Assembly (NCBI GenBank): GCA_016762995.1
Contig: JAESUT010000069.1
Span: forward strand, 14,939-24,476
Direction of reading: 5' to 3'
DNA: 9,538 bases
From: Gammaproteobacteria bacterium
Lineage (GTDB): Bacteria > Pseudomonadota > Gammaproteobacteria > Pseudomonadales > Pseudohongiellaceae
The translations under genes and the position numbers were made by a program. Each line of letters begins with the position of its first letter. The first letter of the stretch is position 1. Shown here in pieces: positions 6,877-9,538 of the stretch. Under the pieces are notes generated by a model. That model did not search any database. It worked only from the letters and a program-made list of their open reading frames with translations, and was not told the DNA's origin.

Positions 6877-7824
6877 CCAAATAATTTGATGGTCTTTACT
6901 GGCAATGCCAATCGAGAATTGGCAGACAATATTGCTAAGCATATTGGCATTCCTTTAGGCGATGCGAGTATTAGCAAGTTCAGCGATGGCGAGATTTCTG
7001 TCGAGCTCAATGAGAACGTCCGTGGTAAGGACGTATTCCTCATTCAGCCTACCTGCGCACCAACCAACGACAGTATCATGGAGTTGTTATTGATGGCCGA
7101 CGCACTGCATCGCGCATCGGCTAATAGAATTACAGCAGTAATCCCCTATTTCGGCTATGCAAGACAAGATCGCCGCGTTCGATCGGCGCGTGTTGCCATT
7201 AGCGCCAAGGTCATTGCCGACATGATCGGCACAGTAGGCGTGAATCGCGTACTCACCGTCGATCTGCACGCAGAACAAATACAGGGCTTTTTCAATATCC
7301 CAGTGGACAATGTCTACGGATCACCGGTACTGACCGACGATATCGAGCGCCAGAAGTTCGAGAACCTTTTGGTCGTCTCGCCTGACATCGGCGGTGTAGT
7401 TAGAGCACGAGCCGTTGCCAAGCAACTGAACGTAGACCTCGCCATTATCGATAAGCGCAGGCCAGCGGCGAATGTCGCACAGGTCATGCACATCATCGGC
7501 GATGTAGAAGGACGCAGCTGTCTTATCGTCGACGACATGGTCGACACGGCGGGCACGCTCTGCAAAGCAGCAGACGCATTGAAAGAACACGGCGCAGCGA
7601 AGGTAATGGCCTACTGTACACACCCAGTATTATCCGGCCCGGCAATAGAGAACATAGAGAATTCAAGCCTCGACTCATTGGTAGTAACCGATACTATCCC
7701 CTTGAGCGATGCAGCAAAGAATTGTAAACGCATACGGCAACTGTCCATGGCCAAATTACTGGCCGAGTCAATTCGTCGTGTGAGCAATGAAGAATCCATA
7801 AGCGCGATGTTCGATAATACTTAG
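6874..7824 (+). CDS. prs: Ribose-phosphate pyrophosphokinase (PRPP synthetase)
   Basis: Prs transfers pyrophosphate from ATP to ribose-5-phosphate, making PRPP for purine, pyrimidine, histidine, tryptophan and NAD synthesis. The 316-residue product matches the bacterial class I length (315 in E. coli). It begins [12 protein letters not shown] and carries FSDGE (36-40), the ATP-side loop [11 protein letters not shown] (91-101), metal-binding H132 in [11 protein letters not shown], catalytic K194 in IIDKRRP, the PRPP-binding loop [10 protein letters not shown] (219-228), and the usual C terminus [16 protein letters not shown] is the start. The gene follows tRNA-Gln by 145 bp and is followed by an intrinsic terminator, so it probably ends its transcription unit. 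Identity is certain. Confidence 0.99.
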   Translation: MPNNLMVFTGNANRELADNIAKHIGIPLGDASISKFSDGEISVELNENVRGKDVFLIQPTCAPTNDSIMELLLMADALHRASANRITAVIPYFGYARQDRRVRSARVAISAKVIADMIGTVGVNRVLTVDLHAEQIQGFFNIPVDNVYGSPVLTDDIERQKFENLLVVSPDIGGVVRARAVAKQLNVDLAIIDKRRPAANVAQVMHIIGDVEGRSCLIVDDMVDTAGTLCKAADALKEHGAAKVMAYCTHPVLSGPAIENIENSSLDSLVVTDTIPLSDAAKNCKRIRQLSMAKLLAESIRRVSNEESISAMFDNT

Positions 7825-7866
7825 GACTACGTCCTGAGTTCTATCGAGATTGAGCGGATAACCGAT

Positions 7867-7904
7867 GATCAGAGATGCTTTTAATAGCGTCTCATGATCT
7901 TTTT
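7867..7904 (+). terminator. Rho-independent terminator after prs
   Basis: GATCAGAGATGC (7867-7878) pairs with GCGTCTC-A-TGATC (7887-7899), giving twelve pairs with one G-T wobble and one bulged A7894, an 8-base loop, and T5 at 7900-7904. The stem is long, but GC content and T tract are only moderate, so some readthrough into rplY is possible. A smaller hairpin, AGGAC-TAC-GTCCT (7823-7835), overlaps the prs stop codon without a T tract and may only protect the 3' end. Confidence 0.65.
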
Positions 7905-7908
7905 AAAC

Positions 7909-7953
7909 ACTGTAACTAGCCGGTCGCAATCTAGCTACAGTACTTCTTAGGAG
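7909..7953 (+). promoter_or_regulatory. rplY leader hairpin followed by a strong ribosome binding site
   Basis: ACTGTA-A-CTAG (7909-7919) can pair with CTAG-C-TACAGT (7931-7941). That is ten pairs around one A-C mismatch with an 11-base loop. AGGAG (7949-7953) follows 8 bases later and lies six bases before the rplY ATG. The hairpin leaves the ribosome binding site exposed, so it could be a leader stabiliser or a protein-binding element. A promoter for rplY must lie at or upstream of the terminator region, but no clear -10/-35 pair was found. Confidence 0.45.
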
Positions 7954-7959
7954 AGACAT

Positions 7960-8631
7960 ATGTCTGCTGAAGAATTTGAGTTGAACTGCACAGTTCGAAC
8001 GGACCTAGGGAAAGGTGCGAGCCGCCGCCTACGCCGTTTGAATAACGACATCCCCGCCGTACTTTATGGTGGCGGTGAAGACCCCGTTTCCTTAACGATT
8101 GCCCACAAGGACCTCGCTAAGTCCATTGAGAATGAGGCATTCTTTTCACACATTATTACGCTGAATGTAGGAAAGAAAAAGCAAAAGGCCGTTATCAAGG
8201 CGCTGCAGCGTCACCCTGCCAAGGACATACTCCTGCACGCTGACTTCCAGCGCGTAAGCGATAAGGTAGAGATCACAGTTAACGTACCGCTTCACTTCCT
8301 CAATGAAGATAAGTGTGTGGGTGTTAAAACTGGCGGTGGAAGCATCATCAAGACACTGAACGAAATTGAAATTCACTGTCTTCCGAAAAATCTGCCAGAG
8401 TATATCGAAGTCGATATGCTGCTGCTGGATATCGGCGAAGCTGTTCACCTTGCAGACATCACATTGCCGACAGGTGTAGCGAGTATAGCTCTCGCTGCGA
8501 GCAACAATCTTAGTGTTGCCACAGTGCAAGCGCCTAGAGCAGATGTTGAGGAAGCTGAAAATGCACCTGATGCGCCTGCTGCACCTGAATCAGATTCTGG
8601 TAGCGATGATTCCGAAGAGAAGGAAGACTAG
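7960..8631 (+). CDS. rplY: 50S ribosomal protein L25, long (CTC/TL5-type) form
   Basis: L25 binds loop E of 5S rRNA in the large subunit. The 223-residue product is the long two-domain form, unlike the 94-residue E. coli protein. Residues about 6-95 form the 5S-binding L25 domain (LGKGASRRLRRLNNDIPAVLYG at 16-37, with ALQRHPAKDILLHADFQRV at 81-99). Residues about 103-190 form the beta-rich TL5/CTC C-terminal domain (VNVPLHFLNEDK, LPEYIEVDMLLLDIGEAVHL). The last 30 residues (194-223) are a disordered tail with 13 Asp or Glu and one Lys, plus a short Ala/Pro stretch. Strong AGGAG supports the ATG. It follows the prs terminator and precedes pth by 30 bp, the standard arrangement. Confidence 0.98.
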   Translation: MSAEEFELNCTVRTDLGKGASRRLRRLNNDIPAVLYGGGEDPVSLTIAHKDLAKSIENEAFFSHIITLNVGKKKQKAVIKALQRHPAKDILLHADFQRVSDKVEITVNVPLHFLNEDKCVGVKTGGGSIIKTLNEIEIHCLPKNLPEYIEVDMLLLDIGEAVHLADITLPTGVASIALAASNNLSVATVQAPRADVEEAENAPDAPAAPESDSGSDDSEEKED

Positions 8632-8657
8632 CCCTGTTTTTTAGGCTAGCCCTAAAA
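8628..8657 (+). other. Two mutually exclusive hairpins across the rplY-pth junction
   Basis: Hairpin A pairs CTAGCC (8628-8633, covering the rplY TAG stop) with GGCTAG (8644-8649); its 10-base loop contains T6 (8637-8642). Hairpin B pairs TTTTAGG (8639-8645) with CCTAAAA (8651-8657) around loop CTAGC and ends four bases before the pth ATG. They share 8644-8645 and cannot coexist. Neither is an intrinsic terminator, because no T tract follows. Ribosomes ending on rplY would melt A, so a link to pth translation is possible but unproven. Confidence 0.45.
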
Positions 8658-8661
8658 TCTT

Positions 8662-9243
8662 ATGACAGGAAATTCCTTAAAACTTATTGTGGGCCTGGGT
8701 AATCCAGGCTCGCAATATGACTCCAACCGGCACAATGCCGGTGTCATCTTTCTCCACCACCTTGCCAAGAGCTATTCGGCTAATTTGCGTGGAGAGAGTA
8801 AGTTTTTCGGCGAATTCGGCAGCATCAATATCGCTGGCGACGACATCAAACTTCTATTCCCGACTACGTTCATGAATAACAGCGGCAAATCTGTTGCTGC
8901 CGTGTGTAAATTCTTTAAGATCGAGCCTGCGAATATGTTGGTCGCCTACGATGAGATTGATTTCGACGTGGGCGTCACTCGTTTTAAACATGGCGGTGGT
9001 CACGGCGGTCACAATGGCGTCCGCGATATCATCAGCGCACTCGGAAATCAAAGAGATTTCTATCGACTGCGCATCGGTGTGGGACATCCGGGTGACAGGT
9101 CCATGGTCGCGAACTATGTACTTGGCAACCCTTCCAGATCGGAAGCCGATGTCATCATGTCCGATATAGAAGACGCTATTCGGGTAACCCCGAAGGCCGT
9201 TAAGGGCGAATGGGAAGAAGCCATGCGTCTGTTACACACTTAA
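8662..9243 (+). CDS. pth: Peptidyl-tRNA hydrolase
   Basis: Pth cleaves peptidyl-tRNAs that drop off ribosomes, recycling tRNA; it is essential in bacteria. The 193-residue product has the family length (194 in E. coli). All expected active-site residues are present with a constant +4 offset from E. coli numbering: N14 in GLGNPG, H24 in NRHNAG, M71 in TTFMNNSG, D97 in VAYDEID, and N118 in GGHGGHNGVRD. The ATG gives MTGNSLKLIVGLGNPG, and no other in-frame start lies between it and the conserved core. No Shine-Dalgarno sequence lies at a usable distance (the nearest AGG is 16 bases away), so initiation may depend on coupling to rplY. Two stop codons in a row (TAA TAG) end the gene. Confidence 0.98.
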   Translation: MTGNSLKLIVGLGNPGSQYDSNRHNAGVIFLHHLAKSYSANLRGESKFFGEFGSINIAGDDIKLLFPTTFMNNSGKSVAAVCKFFKIEPANMLVAYDEIDFDVGVTRFKHGGGHGGHNGVRDIISALGNQRDFYRLRIGVGHPGDRSMVANYVLGNPSRSEADVIMSDIEDAIRVTPKAVKGEWEEAMRLLHT

Positions 9244-9264
9244 TAGATCAAATAGAGACAAGTA

Positions 9265-9538
9265 ATGGCCGTAAAATGTGGAATCGTCGGACTACCCAAC
9301 GTGGGCAAGTCTACGCTGTTTAATGCGTTAACCAAGGCAGGCATAGCCGCGGAAAATTTCCCGTTCTGCACCATCGAGCCTAACTCCGGCATCGTCTCCA
9401 TACCCGACGTGCGGCTGGACAAGCTGGCCGTTATTGTCGATCCACAAAAAACTATACCGACCACGATGGAGTTTACCGACATCGCCGGTTTAGTTGCCGG
9501 TGCATCCAAGGGCGAAGGCCTAGGCAATCAGTTTCTCG
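9265..9538 (+). CDS. ychF: Ribosome-associated ATPase YchF (OLA1 family), 5' part only
   Basis: YchF is an Obg-like P-loop protein that prefers ATP over GTP, associates with ribosomes, and has been linked in E. coli to the oxidative stress response. The first 91 codons are present of a usual 363. The start is [20 protein letters not shown], with the P-loop G9-LPNV-GKST17. [10 protein letters not shown] (31-40) follows, including the conserved Cys35 implicated in redox control in E. coli, and then the DxxG motif as D72-I-A-G75. [13 protein letters not shown] matches the family closely. The NxxE motif that explains the ATP preference lies beyond the edge. The ATG is 21 bp after pth, with a weak GAGA (9255-9258) as ribosome binding site. 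It is probably co-transcribed with pth. Confidence 0.98.
   Translation, partial: MAVKCGIVGLPNVGKSTLFNALTKAGIAAENFPFCTIEPNSGIVSIPDVRLDKLAVIVDPQKTIPTTMEFTDIAGLVAGASKGEGLGNQFL

Noticed and set aside
6436..7043. Minus-strand frames over the ispE end, the tRNA and the prs start
   Set aside because: One runs straight through the tRNA gene and the other through the prs N terminus; neither gives a plausible protein.
7910..7940. CTGT...ACAG ends of the rplY leader dyad as a LexA site
   Set aside because: The spacing is 23 bases rather than the 8 expected for CTGT-N8-ACAG.

Overview
The window is a conserved housekeeping block from a gammaproteobacterium. Gene content and order match the Pseudomonas aeruginosa stretch prmC-prfA-hemA / PA4667(lbcA)-lolB-ispE-tRNA-Gln-prs-rplY-pth-ychF (recalled from that genome, not searched). 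The proteins look gammaproteobacterial: RF1 of the E. coli type, LolB, a long-form L25, and Prs with a GTG start. Base composition looks near 50% GC by eye. Nothing in the sequence fixes the genus. I see no mobile element, CRISPR array, phage gene or foreign-looking island.

Layout. The left third is a minus-strand operon read right to left: hemA (glutamyl-tRNA reductase, first step of tetrapyrrole synthesis), prfA (release factor RF1, 3 bp later) and prmC (the methyltransferase that modifies the GGQ glutamine of release factors, 15 bp later). The window edge cuts off the 3' end of prmC. A 238-bp divergent spacer (3105-3342) separates this operon from the plus-strand genes. It holds three short dyad symmetries and a good extended -10 element facing right.

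The plus strand begins with an outer-membrane TPR lipoprotein (LbcA-like), lolB (4-bp overlap) and ispE (8 bp later), all envelope or precursor functions. Next come three 16-bp direct repeats, tRNA-Gln(UUG), a foldable spacer, and prs (PRPP synthetase). A good intrinsic terminator follows prs. rplY (ribosomal protein L25) then starts after its own hairpin-containing leader and a strong ribosome binding site, followed by pth (peptidyl-tRNA hydrolase) and the 5' part of ychF.

How the genes fit together. Translation is the main theme: tRNA-Gln, RF1 and its modifying enzyme, L25, Pth and the ribosome-associated ATPase YchF. HemA consumes charged tRNA-Glu. LolB and the TPR lipoprotein act at the outer membrane, and IspE feeds isoprenoid and so undecaprenyl-phosphate synthesis.

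I found no previously undescribed system. The least ordinary signals are non-coding: the three direct repeats starting at the ispE stop codon, the dyads in the divergent promoter region, the folded prs and rplY leaders, and two mutually exclusive hairpins over the rplY-pth junction, where pth lacks a Shine-Dalgarno sequence.
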